IMG/VR virus record: IMGVR_UViG_3300037189_018651
Coordinates: 29,198 to 93,197 of that record
DNA: 64,000 nucleotides
Reading direction: 5' to 3' (one strand)
From: a virus
Below are positions 24,911 through 33,576 of the stretch, one piece after another; within the stretch, counting starts at the first letter, position 1; every line of letters begins with the position of its first letter. Made by a program: the position numbers and the translations under genes. The notes beneath the pieces were generated by a model. It was not told where the DNA came from and did no database searches. It saw only the letters and a list, made by a program, of their open reading frames with translations.

Positions 24911-25246
24911 TTAAGGTAATTTACCAACAAAATTAATCTCTGAGTTAAAAGGTTTATCGTTTAAGAATATAGCATATGCTATTCTAAAATCTCCTTTATT
25001 ACCTTCTAATAAAGGATCAGTAAATTCGTACTCTTCGTCGAAGATAAATTTATACCCTAAAACCAATTGTACTATTTTAGTTATTTCATTATTCGATAAT
25101 GAACTAGGTATATCAATTATAGTTTCGTAAAACGTTTCCGGTATTATAGGTACACCTTTTTTATAAAAAGTAGTAACAGCTTTACTAGCACCTAACTTTA
25201 CACAACGCTCTTTTAGTTCTTCGTTTAGTTCAAAAGCTGTCACCAA
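24911..25246 (-). CDS. Unknown 111-aa protein
   Basis: A 111-residue soluble alpha/beta protein without recognisable motifs. It lies 5 nt after the GAF-like membrane protein gene and is presumably in the same transcript. Confidence 0.55.
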   Translation of the reverse strand: MVTAFELNEELKERCVKLGASKAVTTFYKKGVPIIPETFYETIIDIPSSLSNNEITKIVQLVLGYKFIFDEEYEFTDPLLEGNKGDFRIAYAIFLNDKPFNSEINFVGKLP

Positions 25247-25251
25247 ACTAT

Positions 25252-25911
25252 TTAGCTCTTATCTACAGAAATTGCAGCTACGTAACCGCTTAAAAGTTTA
25301 GCTTCATCTGCTACTTCTCTGTACACGTCAGGAGATAACTCACCATCTCTTTTAACAAACTCGACACCTAGTACTGCAATAAACAAACCATCTAAGCTTT
25401 TTATAGGGAATAGATAAACTGTATTTGCACCTTTTGTTTCCCAATAACTCTTTAAAGCGTAATCTTCTTCCTTATATACATCCACCATTATACCGCTACC
25501 TGTATTATCTGTATTAAGTTTTTGTAAGTAACTACTAAAAAATGAAATAGGTAAATTTTGCATTTTTAGTATGTCTGCTGCTACACCTGGTGCTGTAGAT
25601 TCAAAAGCTACAGACATCTTTTTCATAGATTTATTACCTGGGTAATAATTACCTCCATTGTGAAAGAGTGATATCCATAATCTATCTAAATCAAAACGTG
25701 CTTGTAGTTTATTAAATGAATCGTTAATACTTTGCTGGATAACAAGAGCATGATCGAAGTCTTCCTTTTTACGTCTAATAGCAGATGTTTTACGATATAG
25801 CCAATGTTTATAATATACAACACCAACAGGCCCTAGTATACCTATTAGTACGGCAGAAATTAAAGGAAGGAGCTTTATTATTTCACTCTCTATAGTAAAC
25901 CACAAACTCAT
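25252..25911 (-). CDS. Membrane-anchored GAF-like sensor domain protein
   Basis: A 219-residue protein: an N-terminal transmembrane segment (about 12-34, LLPLISAVLIGILGPVGVVYY), a basic linker (RKTSAIRRKKED), and a C-terminal domain with LQARFDLDRLWISLFHNGGNYYPG and VYLFPIKSLDGLFIAVLGVEFV, the strand pattern of GAF domains. There is no attached kinase or output domain. It may sense a ligand at the cell membrane during infection; ligand unknown. AATAAATAA on the minus strand (about 25926) precedes it. Confidence 0.6.
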   Translation of the reverse strand: MSLWFTIESEIIKLLPLISAVLIGILGPVGVVYYKHWLYRKTSAIRRKKEDFDHALVIQQSINDSFNKLQARFDLDRLWISLFHNGGNYYPGNKSMKKMSVAFESTAPGVAADILKMQNLPISFFSSYLQKLNTDNTGSGIMVDVYKEEDYALKSYWETKGANTVYLFPIKSLDGLFIAVLGVEFVKRDGELSPDVYREVADEAKLLSGYVAAISVDKS

Positions 25912-25925
25912 ATATTATGTAATGT

Positions 25926-25956
25926 TATTTATTCTCTTTGAGGCATAAATATATTA
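25926..25956. promoter_or_regulatory. Divergent late-type boxes
   Basis: TTATTTATT (minus-strand AATAAATAA) and CATAAATATATT (plus strand) lie back to back between the GAF-like gene and the fibre gene at 25960, so one short gap would fire both ways. Confidence 0.55.
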
Positions 25957-25959
25957 AAG

Positions 25960-28017
25960 ATGTCCTCAAGATTACATAATAAATTCCACAGACATAATCA
26001 CCACACTTATGGAAGTTTAGATCCTAGATATCCTGATAGTAGTCACGATCCAATTGCTTCAAAGGAATCTCCCTTCTTTGGTGATTTTGTGTTACTAGGG
26101 CCCTTATCTTGCTTCTCACCGTTAAGTTCTTACGCTGCATACTTTTTCAACCTATCTACAGCTGTAATAATCAGCAATCCGAATTTTGACTTACAAAATA
26201 TGAATCTGTCTTCCTTTGCTGTATCATCAGTAGGGAATATAGTCAGTGTAGGTAGTATTTCATCAACAGGTAATTTTTACGGAGCAGGTGATATTTTAAA
26301 TTACGGTAGTGTATTCCTACAAGGTCCTCCTAACTACCTAGGACATATTCTCGGTAACACTACTACTCTCACTATATACGGTGATGTAAGCTCAGATGGC
26401 AATTTTCTTCAAGAAGGCACGTTTACTGCGCACGGTACAAACGCTTTAACGGGTATCAATACTATATACGGTAACAACACAATTACTGGTTGGGGTGAAT
26501 TATCATCCTATGGTACAAACACCCTTAGAGGTACAAACACTATTAACGGTAACAACACAATTACCGGTTGGGGTACACTATCTGCTTATGGTACTAACAC
26601 TCTTAACGGTACAAATACCATAACAGGTACAAACGTAATTGTAGGTACTAATACTATTAGTGGCGGGTTTACCGATTACGGTGATGTCACCATTTACGGT
26701 AATCTAAACGTTATAGGTTCCGCAACAAGATTACAATCATTCGAAAAGGTATTAAGTTCAGTAAGTATTGACGTAACAAATTACGGTTGGGGTGTCGCAT
26801 TAGCTGTTAATCAAGCAGGAGACGCTGATGTAATTAATTTCAAAGATGACGGTGTAACTAAACTGTTTATCGCAGGTGATTCAACAAAAACAAACGACGG
26901 TTATGTTGGTATCAATACAAACAACCCTACCAATCAGTTAACTGTTATAGGACAGGTCACAAGCGGTAATGATGCTGTTGTTTACGTTAAAAGTAACACT
27001 ACACAATCAGGGTATGTAAAAGTGCAATCTACAAATAACGGTGTTTCAGCTTCTGCTGATTTCACCGCAACAAACAATTTAGGAGACTTTTTTGATATAG
27101 GTATTAACAGCTCTGGCTGGGTTGGTGCCAGTTACGGACCAGCTTTTACAATAGCAGGTCCTAGAGATGCTTATGCATATAGCAGTTCAACAGCTAATGA
27201 TTTAGCTTTAGGTACTTCAAGTAGTTCAGGTGACTTAATACTTTTCGCAGGAGGTACGTTAAGCGGTACGTCTATTAACAGCGGCAATGAACGTATTAGA
27301 GTTAAGTCAACAGGTAATGTAGGGGTTAATACAGCATATCCTAATAAGCAATTAACAGTTTACGGTGATATTAGTGCTTCTAATACAGGTACAATTTACA
27401 GTAGATACGGAGTTATAGATAGCTCATATGGTAAGAGTGTCAATATAAACGGTAACGATAAAACACTTAACATACAAAGTAGTAGTACAGCTTCTGGATA
27501 TGTAAGTATACAAAATCAATATACAGGTATATCCGCTTCAACAGATCTTTCTATATACAATAGTGCTAATGCCTATATTGATGTAGGTATTAATAGTGAT
27601 GCGTATAACGGAAATTCGTATAGCCCTACATTTAATATTACAAATGCTAATGACGGGTACATCTATACAAATTCAACAGCAAATAACTTTGTTTTAGGTA
27701 CACAATCTACAACAGGTGATTTAGTATTATTCACAGGAGGTGCGTTGAGCGGTACAACAACAGGGTCTCCTGCTGCAACACCTAATGAACGCTTAAGAAT
27801 TAAATCAGGTGGTAATGTCGGTATTAATACATCTAATCCGAACAACACATTAACAGTTGTAGGTACAATTAGTTCAACAAATACTGCTACACTAAGTAAT
27901 GTAGTATTTACAGGAGCTCAAGTACAAACATTTGCTGATCCGATTACAGCAACAGGAGATTTCTTAGTACTGACGATCAACGGTAAGCAAAGAGCTATTC
28001 AACTCTGGAACTTCTAA
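25960..28017 (+). CDS. Tail fibre with beta-repeat shaft
   Basis: A 685-residue fibre. The N-terminus is His-rich (HNKFHRHNHHTYG) with DPRYPDSSHDPIASKESPF and GDF, a start I associate with other phage fibres. Residues about 130-260 are short repeats (TITGWGELSSYGTNTLRGTNTINGNN), suggesting a trimeric beta shaft. Two ~190-residue copies follow, each with a GINT..P...LTV element, a SGYVK.Q beta domain and SSGDL(I/V)LF.GG. The C-terminus is TINGKQRAIQLWNF. Role: host recognition. It has its own late-type promoter and is distant from the other fibre clusters. Confidence 0.8.
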   Translation: MSSRLHNKFHRHNHHTYGSLDPRYPDSSHDPIASKESPFFGDFVLLGPLSCFSPLSSYAAYFFNLSTAVIISNPNFDLQNMNLSSFAVSSVGNIVSVGSISSTGNFYGAGDILNYGSVFLQGPPNYLGHILGNTTTLTIYGDVSSDGNFLQEGTFTAHGTNALTGINTIYGNNTITGWGELSSYGTNTLRGTNTINGNNTITGWGTLSAYGTNTLNGTNTITGTNVIVGTNTISGGFTDYGDVTIYGNLNVIGSATRLQSFEKVLSSVSIDVTNYGWGVALAVNQAGDADVINFKDDGVTKLFIAGDSTKTNDGYVGINTNNPTNQLTVIGQVTSGNDAVVYVKSNTTQSGYVKVQSTNNGVSASADFTATNNLGDFFDIGINSSGWVGASYGPAFTIAGPRDAYAYSSSTANDLALGTSSSSGDLILFAGGTLSGTSINSGNERIRVKSTGNVGVNTAYPNKQLTVYGDISASNTGTIYSRYGVIDSSYGKSVNINGNDKTLNIQSSSTASGYVSIQNQYTGISASTDLSIYNSANAYIDVGINSDAYNGNSYSPTFNITNANDGYIYTNSTANNFVLGTQSTTGDLVLFTGGALSGTTTGSPAATPNERLRIKSGGNVGINTSNPNNTLTVVGTISSTNTATLSNVVFTGAQVQTFADPITATGDFLVLTINGKQRAIQLWNF

Positions 28018-28039
28018 TAAAAGAATCTAAATTTATTAG

Positions 28040-28324
28040 ATGTTCAACTTCTTTAAAAAGAAGATAAAAGTACCTATTGTTCTACCTCAGGAAAGAGGTA
28101 TGTACGCTTTTACTAAGCATAGAAGAGGAGAGTTTCTTTTATTTCTAAAACGGGATAATGATGTTTTAGAGTTTATGCAGATACCGGATAGATATAAATT
28201 ATCTCTTTCTAAAGAAGAATATACAGCAGCTATATCTACAAAGTTACTCGATTTTGTGGAACAGGTACCGGTAGATGTTTTCTCTGTTTGTGCTGCAAAT
28301 ATCAATGAACTAGAAAAAATTTAA
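28040..28324 (+). CDS. Unknown 94-aa protein
   Basis: Short basic start (FNFFKKKIKV), then an alpha/beta domain (RRGEFLLFLKRDNDVLEFMQIPDRY) ending in a helical acidic segment. No family recognised. It is followed immediately by a sigma70-like promoter for the next gene. Confidence 0.55.
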   Translation: MFNFFKKKIKVPIVLPQERGMYAFTKHRRGEFLLFLKRDNDVLEFMQIPDRYKLSLSKEEYTAAISTKLLDFVEQVPVDVFSVCAANINELEKI

Positions 28325-28332
28325 TTTTTTTC

Positions 28333-28361
28333 TTGACTGTAAAAGTAGTTTTTTGTATATT
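28333..28361 (+). promoter_or_regulatory. Sigma70-like promoter TTGACT-N17-TATATT
   Basis: TTGACT (28333-28338) and TATATT (28356-28361) with optimal 17-nt spacing, ending 8 nt before the ATG at 28370. The predicted mRNA is leaderless or has a 1-2 nt leader. Confidence 0.72.
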
Positions 28362-28369
28362 GGTGTTGT

Positions 28370-28603
28370 ATGAAAACACATAACAATAAACGATTGCCAA
28401 AAGTCTCCGATGTTGATATCACAAAGTTGTCTCTTTATGAGCTATGTCGATGGACAGCGCTTGAAGAAGCAGTTAATCTAATCGGTGAAAAATGCGAGGA
28501 AAGAAATATCGATTTCGAAACAGTTGAACTTAAACCTCTTGATATCCTAAAGTACGTAGACAATGCAACCGATATTATCTACGAGAAAATTTCTACAACC
28601 TAA
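28370..28603 (+). CDS. Small acidic protein, probable early gene
   Basis: A 77-residue acidic helical protein (KLSLYELCRWTALEEAVNLIGEKCEERN). Expressed from a strong sigma70-like promoter with almost no leader, it is probably made early by host RNA polymerase. Early phage genes of this size are often host takeover factors, but no motif supports a specific target. Confidence 0.58.
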   Translation: MKTHNNKRLPKVSDVDITKLSLYELCRWTALEEAVNLIGEKCEERNIDFETVELKPLDILKYVDNATDIIYEKISTT

Positions 28604-28615
28604 TATAATTACTAT

Positions 28616-29077
28616 ATGTTTAATAAACTCAAAGCAATTCTAGAAAACCCTCTCATTAGAGTTATTGCTATATCATTGCTAATAACCTGCACTGTATCGT
28701 TAGTTTTTGGATTAGCATTCTACCTTTACAACAACCACTTCTGGACAGGGTTTGTTTCAGGTTTTGGAATACAGTTTATTATCTTTGCAATAGTTAATAC
28801 GTTTCTTCTAAGAAAAGACGCTATTACGAGTTCTCAGATTGTACAACAGCAACTAGAAGCTATCTCGAAGTTTACAATAAGCTTAACGTGCGCGTATTGT
28901 AAACAAACAAACCCTGTACCGATTCAATTGAATCAGGAAAATAGATTTACCTGCGAACATTGTAAACAAGTAAATGGCGTCAAGATGCAGTTTATTTCAA
29001 CACAAATAACTACCCCTCTTGAAAGACTAACGTTTCCTATTGACGAGAGCGTACCTCTTAAGTCTACTTTGGATTAA
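28616..29077 (+). CDS. Membrane protein with zinc ribbon
   Basis: A 153-residue protein: two transmembrane segments (about 14-36 and 42-62) in a hairpin, then a soluble C-terminal zinc ribbon with CAYCKQTNPV and FTCEHCKQVN (two CxxC knuckles about 18 residues apart). It follows the early gene by 12 nt. Role unknown; perhaps a membrane-anchored binding protein. Confidence 0.6.
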   Translation: MFNKLKAILENPLIRVIAISLLITCTVSLVFGLAFYLYNNHFWTGFVSGFGIQFIIFAIVNTFLLRKDAITSSQIVQQQLEAISKFTISLTCAYCKQTNPVPIQLNQENRFTCEHCKQVNGVKMQFISTQITTPLERLTFPIDESVPLKSTLD

Positions 29078-29364
29078 ATCCAAAAATCATCAAGATCTCT
29101 CGTTAATGTCTTAATAACAGACATTGCAGTATTAATCTTATACTGCATCTTACGTAAACGCTTAATACGTTCTTTTGTAAGATTGGTAACGTTGTTACGT
29201 TTAGTAACTTCAATGCGTTTACGTATTAAGTCGAGATCAAAGTATACATCTGCAAGTTGTTCCTCTATGTTTTCAAGAGGAAACGGTAAACGCTTCTTTT
29301 GCTGCGGTGTTAACCCAGCTTGGCTTAACATTTGATGATCAAAACCGATACCTTCTATTGACAT
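29074..29364 (-). CDS. Unknown 96-aa helical protein
   Basis: A 96-residue basic, helical protein (IEEQLADVYFDLDLIRKRIEVTKR, ERIKRLRKMQYKI). Convergent with the zinc-ribbon gene (4-nt overlap). It could be a small DNA-associated or virion protein. No family recognised. Confidence 0.55.
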   Translation of the reverse strand: MSIEGIGFDHQMLSQAGLTPQQKKRLPFPLENIEEQLADVYFDLDLIRKRIEVTKRNNVTNLTKERIKRLRKMQYKINTAMSVIKTLTRDLDDFWI

Positions 29365-29375
29365 ATATTATCTAT

Positions 29376-29383
29376 TATTTATA
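29376..29383 (-). promoter_or_regulatory. T4-late-type promoter box TATAAATA (minus)
   Basis: Reverse complement of TATTTATA, 11 nt upstream of the ATG at 29364. Confidence 0.65.
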
Positions 29384-29422
29384 CGTTCTATACCTGTTAA
29401 ACAAATAAATATTAGTATAGAT

Positions 29423-29794
29423 ATGCAAAAGCTAACAAAAAAACAGACAGCTGTTGTATATCAGCAATGCTTTAAGCTTGTTAAACGTAAACCTCCAGAG
29501 TTCTTTACGTTTAAAAAGATGCGTAGAAGTCAAGGTATATGCGACTACGAAAACGACATTCTAGAATTTGATCCTAGAAGAGAATTTGTTAGAACTGCGT
29601 TTCATGAATGTGTGCATTACATATACCCAGACTGGTCTGAAACAAAAGTTCTCTACGTAGAATCAAGAATTATTAACGTATGTACTTCTTTTGAGATAGC
29701 ACGATTCTTAAAGGAGTTTACCTCGAAGCTTTATAAAGCAGAGCTTATACGTAACTCCCTCAAGAAATCAAAGAAGCGAAAGAAGATCAACTAA
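29423..29794 (+). CDS. SprT/WLM-like small metallopeptidase
   Basis: A 123-residue protein with a zinc-protease motif AFHECVHYIYPDWSE (H61-E62-xx-H65) and a downstream E80 (VESRI) that could be the third ligand, inside a minimal alpha/beta domain (ICDYENDILEFDPRREFVRT before it). The basic C-terminus ends KKSKKRKKIN. SprT/WLM-like proteases often act on protein-DNA conjugates or structural proteins; the substrate here is unknown. It is one of two HExxH proteins in the window and overlaps the exonuclease gene end by 27 nt. Confidence 0.65.
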   Translation: MQKLTKKQTAVVYQQCFKLVKRKPPEFFTFKKMRRSQGICDYENDILEFDPRREFVRTAFHECVHYIYPDWSETKVLYVESRIINVCTSFEIARFLKEFTSKLYKAELIRNSLKKSKKRKKIN

Positions 29795-30667
29795 AGCATT
29801 CGTACGAGTAAAACTTTGCTTCCATTTATCAATATCTCTAGCGAAGGAATTTAATTCATATTCCTCACATAGTGCTTCAAACGCTTTAATATCTGACTTT
29901 AGTGTAGAAAGTTCATTATATTGTTTATCGTAACATTCTACCTCTCCCTGTTCTTTATTATACGAACCAAATAAGTTCATCATAGTAATGTTATGATTAA
30001 ACACTGCTTGTTCCTCTTCTGTTAAAGTCTCGATAATTTTATCGTGACCTTGTTCAGCAAGCTTCTTACTCTTCTGTACACCGTAACCGGGTATACCGTC
30101 TAGGTTATCGGATTTATCACCGAGTAGCGCTTTATAATAAACAAAGTGTTCTACCTTAATATTTGTTTCAGTCTCAAAATTATTAACATCAATAATCTTC
30201 TTCTTTATAGGGTTAAAGAATTTTGTACTCTCATCAACCAATTGAAGCAAATCTTTATCAACAGATACGATAACAGAGTTAGAAAGCTTCTCACGTACAA
30301 GCCAGCTAATAATATCATCAGCTTCAAGTACCCAAGGGTAAATTTGCTTTACACCAAGTACGGTAAGAAACTTAGATATGATATCGTGCTGTTCGTGCAC
30401 TCGTAAGATCTTTTCTTGATCTCTATTCTGTTTGTAGTTATCAGGTGACAACTGTTTACGGAAATTAGTTGAAGGGTAATTAAGTCTCTTGTCCCAAGTT
30501 ACCCAGATATTGTCAGGTTTAAACTGATCAACATTTGACTTCAATGACTTAAGAAAGATAAACAAAGGACCTGTCCATACATTCTTAGTATTAACAAGCG
30601 GTGATCGAGTTTCTGCAACCCAAAATGCTCGATGAAGAGCGTTGCTGCCGTCTATAATTAAATTCAT
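29768..30667 (-). CDS. rnh: 5'-3' exonuclease / RNase H (T4 rnh, FEN family)
   Basis: A 299-residue FEN-family nuclease of the T4 RNase H type, which removes RNA primers and 5' flaps during lagging-strand synthesis. Acidic metal ligands are visible in order: DGSN (6-9), WD (58-59), EADD (115-118), VDKD (136-139), GDKSDN (183-188), then the helix-hairpin-helix GIPGYG (191-196). Length equals T4 RNase H (305). The product could serve both replication and host DNA turnover. Confidence 0.9.
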   Translation of the reverse strand: MNLIIDGSNALHRAFWVAETRSPLVNTKNVWTGPLFIFLKSLKSNVDQFKPDNIWVTWDKRLNYPSTNFRKQLSPDNYKQNRDQEKILRVHEQHDIISKFLTVLGVKQIYPWVLEADDIISWLVREKLSNSVIVSVDKDLLQLVDESTKFFNPIKKKIIDVNNFETETNIKVEHFVYYKALLGDKSDNLDGIPGYGVQKSKKLAEQGHDKIIETLTEEEQAVFNHNITMMNLFGSYNKEQGEVECYDKQYNELSTLKSDIKAFEALCEEYELNSFARDIDKWKQSFTRTNALVDLLSLL

Positions 30668-30745
30668 AAAAGCATTATACCTGCAAAAAAATAAAAAACA
30701 AGCTTGATATATCTATCTTTTATTTTAATATCTAATTCTAATCTT

Positions 30746-30931
30746 ATGCATATCTGGCCATCTAAACAAATGTTAAAAACAAGCAAGATCTGGAATCTAC
30801 AGCCTCCAAAGGGTCTCGGAGGTAAGGATCTTGAGAACTGGTACAATGAAACACGTGACTTTAAGCATACTATGCTCGGTCTTATTAAGAAGGAAAAGAA
30901 AGAGGTTGCTAATAAAAACAAGAAGAACTAA
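30746..30931 (+). CDS. Small basic protein, unknown
   Basis: A 61-residue protein from ATG 30746 (an upstream in-frame TTG at 30704 lies in the promoter-like region TTGATA...TAATAT and is disfavoured). Core IWNLQPPKGLGGKDLENWYNETRDFKH, then a lysine-rich tail. It is followed at 8 nt by the next gene. Function unknown. Confidence 0.55.
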   Translation: MHIWPSKQMLKTSKIWNLQPPKGLGGKDLENWYNETRDFKHTMLGLIKKEKKEVANKNKKN

Positions 30932-30939
30932 ATAGAATC

Positions 30940-31209
30940 ATGACTACACCTACTATCTTTCAAGTAAAGCCACATCAAGTACAAGGTACTGATATTAATC
31001 AGTTCTTAAATGCAGCTATTGCAGCTGAGTTCGGTACTAATTACAACATTGTAAGTGAATCTACTTTAGACAGAGTAGTACCTTATTCTAAGACTCCACG
31101 TAAGATTAAAGCTTACGCAGTGGAGGCAGGAGGCACCACTCATAGTCTATATTTTGACATTACTGAAGTAACATCCGCTAATACTATCGACTGGCTCGGT
31201 AACCGATAA
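30940..31209 (+). CDS. Unknown 89-aa protein
   Basis: A compact alpha/beta protein (DINQFLNAAIAAEFGTNYNI, KIKAYAVEAGGTTHSLYFDI) with no motif of known function. Its stop shares an A with the next ATG (TAATG), so it is co-translated with the DUF6378-like gene. Confidence 0.58.
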   Translation: MTTPTIFQVKPHQVQGTDINQFLNAAIAAEFGTNYNIVSESTLDRVVPYSKTPRKIKAYAVEAGGTTHSLYFDITEVTSANTIDWLGNR

Positions 31210-31502
31210 TGGCTAACGAATTTATTTCTTCTGCAACCAATACTCTTAAAGAGGTTGCAAAGACAATGCAAGAACGAGGCGATCAATACGCTGATACCTG
31301 GGGCAAGGATGGCTGTTGGCATCTTACAAAGTCATTATTGAAGCAATATCAAAATGCTGAAATTACTGATGACGTGTGTAAAGTGATAGCGCTTGCTACC
31401 TTTATCGATCAAAAGTATTCACGGTTTGCAGGCGGGTATCGTAAAGATACAGCTATTGATCTAGTAAACTATATTGCTGCGCTTGCAGATAAAGTTGATT
31501 AA
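31209..31502 (+). CDS. DUF6378-like phage protein
   Basis: A 97-residue helical protein: ERGDQYADTWGKDGCW near 22-37, then KVIALATFIDQKYSRFAGGYRKDTAIDLVNYIAAL. The pattern RG..YADxW, K..R....Y..D..iDl..Yi is that of DUF6378, small phage proteins sometimes found near nucleotide metabolism genes. Biochemistry unknown. Ends against the opposing neck gene with a 4-nt overlap. Confidence 0.65.
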   Translation: MANEFISSATNTLKEVAKTMQERGDQYADTWGKDGCWHLTKSLLKQYQNAEITDDVCKVIALATFIDQKYSRFAGGYRKDTAIDLVNYIAALADKVD

Positions 31503-32176
31503 TAGTTACCGTAAGGGTTACTAAGATCACCATACTCAAATATCTTTCCGGCTTCAGCATCAGCGCTATCAGGTTCTGATACTGTAAGCTCGGCAGGGTT
31601 AACACCTTCTGGTAATCTGCCATATCCGCCACTATCATCAGGTTGGGTATTAACAGGTTCAGCGTGAACGCCAGGCTCTGATGAGTACTCGAAGCGCTTG
31701 CACTTGATATACCAAACATAATGACCCATAAGGTGATTAGTTAAAGGTAAGTATTGATCATCACGCTCGGTTATTTGATAGATAGGAGCTCCTCTCCCGC
31801 CTGGTCTATCACCAAAACCTCCGTATTCTTTTAATTCAATAAGATCACCAGATTTAGGTTCAGCCCCGAAACCAAACGTTTCATAGAAAGAAGATATATG
31901 TATAACGGCTGTCATATCACAATCAGCCATAATACCAAACTTAGATAATAAAATAGAATCGTTAGTAATATCTGTAACCATAATTACAGGTCCAGAACTA
32001 AGATATGTTGATGTAGGATCTTCTCCGTAAATTAAATCTTGGGAGGTTAAACCAAAACCGTTTGTATAGTAGGTCGTAGAAACACCGTAGTGTTCAATCT
32101 GCTCTTTCCACCATTTAGAGTAATTTTCTCTTTCGTTGGCGTTAAGACTTTTATTTAAATAACGAACTTTGTTCAT
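31499..32176 (-). CDS. Neck/head completion protein, gp14-like
   Basis: A 225-residue protein with the gp14 layout: EHYGVSTTYYTNG, DLIYGEDPTSTYLSSGPVIMV, DSILLSKFGIMADCDMTAVIHISSF, then PKSGDLIELKEYG and APIYQITERDD, followed by YVWYIKCKRFEY. These match the order in T4-like gp14 (IYG...GED..S.., SKFGLEI.D, RP..GDLI, ..F.I..V, Y.YKL.CE.FEY). Role: closes the head vertex and joins the tail. The C-terminal 60 residues are acidic and unlike T4. Overlaps its upstream neighbour by 1 nt (TAATG). Confidence 0.6.
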   Translation of the reverse strand: MNKVRYLNKSLNANERENYSKWWKEQIEHYGVSTTYYTNGFGLTSQDLIYGEDPTSTYLSSGPVIMVTDITNDSILLSKFGIMADCDMTAVIHISSFYETFGFGAEPKSGDLIELKEYGGFGDRPGGRGAPIYQITERDDQYLPLTNHLMGHYVWYIKCKRFEYSSEPGVHAEPVNTQPDDSGGYGRLPEGVNPAELTVSEPDSADAEAGKIFEYGDLSNPYGNY

Positions 32177-32763
32177 TAGTGTTTAGTTTGATGTAGATGT
32201 TTACGTAATTGACCACGAACTAAAGCGTGCTTCTTTTTCTTTTTAGCAGGGTCTTTTGCTAACCCTTCAAGTGAGCTAACACCTTCACCTAATGATCTAA
32301 CTTTCTTAACCCATTTATCTGTATAAGGGTGATAGGCAGAATCATAATCATCTGGGTTTAAAGGTCTAACTGTCGGTATATACATAACAGGATGTTGGGT
32401 ACCGGTAGCTAATCTACCGTCAATATCCTTCATACAATTTAAAATCTTTTCTTTTAGTACATCTGTTAGATTATTCTCTTCAAGCTGTACTTTAATAAAA
32501 ATAGGACAGCGATCAGAAGCACCGGGTTTAAGTATAGGTCCTATTAGATAATACTCTTTAACTCTTGTTGTCCCAAAGTCTCCCTCAAGAGTATTGAATC
32601 TAGCGATATCTGTTAATACTTGTAATTTAATTTCAGGGTGTAATACAGGGTCTCCGCCTTCAGGAGGATAATAGAATGTTCTAGGATCTAAACTATTAGG
32701 CACAATATAATTGTTATGGTATTTTAAATAGCCGTCTTTATAAGAGTTTTCGAACAAATTCAT
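32176..32763 (-). CDS. Unknown 195-aa protein, faint nucleotidyltransferase-like pattern
   Basis: Core VKEYYLIGPILKPGASDRCPIFIKVQLEE recalls the GSxxxxxxxxSDID strand-helix-strand of nucleotidyltransferases, but the catalytic aspartates are missing (SDRC, not SDID), so at best an inactive relative. C-terminus is very basic (KKKKKHALVRGQLRKHLHQTKH), consistent with nucleic-acid contact. Co-translated with the gp14-like gene, so a head/neck role is possible. A CATAAATA box lies 6 nt upstream. Confidence 0.5.
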   Translation of the reverse strand: MNLFENSYKDGYLKYHNNYIVPNSLDPRTFYYPPEGGDPVLHPEIKLQVLTDIARFNTLEGDFGTTRVKEYYLIGPILKPGASDRCPIFIKVQLEENNLTDVLKEKILNCMKDIDGRLATGTQHPVMYIPTVRPLNPDDYDSAYHPYTDKWVKKVRSLGEGVSSLEGLAKDPAKKKKKHALVRGQLRKHLHQTKH

Positions 32764-32789
32764 AATAGTATTTATGCCGTTTAGGTATA

Positions 32790-32820
32790 CAAAAATAGCT
32801 CCTATTTCTAGGAGCTATTT
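32790..32820 (-). terminator. Bidirectional-looking terminator
   Basis: Perfect 11-bp stem AATAGCTCCTA / TAGGAGCTATT with a 4-nt loop. Read on the minus strand it is followed by TTTTTG, so it ends the acidic-protein gene (32843-33571) before the neck gene. Confidence 0.85.
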
Positions 32821-32842
32821 CTATTTTAACTTTTATTAAGTC

Positions 32843-33571
32843 TTATTTGAAGAAATCGCCAACCTTAACGGAGGAGTTAGCAGCAAACTTCTTTGTGCTT
32901 CTTAGAGCAGCAGACTTGTCAGCGAGAGGCTTGAGTTCAGGCTCTTCGGAGATATCTCCATGAGAGGCCTTACCACCATGAGGCTTGACATTGGAAGTTG
33001 TGAACTTCTTGGTGCTCTTTAAAGAGGCTGTCTTATCACCGAGAGGCTTTAATTCAGGCTCAGAAACGGCTTCACCGAGTTCGGTTTCCATGTCTTCATC
33101 GTGTTCACCTTCTGTGTGATCAACACCACCGACCTTGTCAAGAATTGCTTCTAGCTTGTCAATGATATCGCGAAGATCACTAGCAAGATCACCGACCTCA
33201 TCATGAGTGTCTTCGATCTCTTCGTGAGAATCTTCAGGGGTTGTTGGTACTTCAGGCTCAACAGCGGAAGCAGCGTCTTCGGCTACGTCTTCTGTGAGCG
33301 TGGCTTTGAAGAGCTTTTCGAACGTACCTTCGAAGGCGCTCTTTGTTGTTGGGGTGTTCATAGAATCTTTAAGTTCCTCGAGTTCGCCATCCTCAACCTT
33401 GCCTTCTTCAGGCTTGTTGAGGTTCTTCTTGGCCTTCTCATCTCCGCCGTCCTTGATAAGAGGTTCTTTACCTCCCTTGGCGATTTCTAATTTGCCAGCA
33501 GGTACTACGACATTGGATTCGGTTTCGTTTAAAAGGATTTTGGAGTAGATGTCCGATAGAGGATTGCTCAT
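32843..33571 (-). CDS. Highly acidic, codon-optimised virion/core protein candidate
   Basis: A 242-residue strongly acidic protein. N-terminal MSNPLSDIYSKILLNE, central Glu/Asp-rich part (about 90-160, with a helix DLASDLRDIIDKLEAILDKVGG), then two ~45-residue C-terminal repeats each with EPELKPLxDK(T/S)A.L(K/R)STKKF. Codon use is C/G-ending like gp22 and gp23 and unlike all neighbours, implying very high expression. Several LxE/IxE sites could be cut by gp21. Likely an abundant internal head or core protein; the function is inferred only from composition and codon use. Own promoter and terminator. Confidence 0.65.
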   Translation of the reverse strand: MSNPLSDIYSKILLNETESNVVVPAGKLEIAKGGKEPLIKDGGDEKAKKNLNKPEEGKVEDGELEELKDSMNTPTTKSAFEGTFEKLFKATLTEDVAEDAASAVEPEVPTTPEDSHEEIEDTHDEVGDLASDLRDIIDKLEAILDKVGGVDHTEGEHDEDMETELGEAVSEPELKPLGDKTASLKSTKKFTTSNVKPHGGKASHGDISEEPELKPLADKSAALRSTKKFAANSSVKVGDFFK

Positions 33572-33576
33572 ATATG

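Noticed and set aside
32176-32763. Active nucleotidyltransferase
   Set aside because: The catalytic SDID aspartates are not present (SDRC), so only a weak structural resemblance can be stated.
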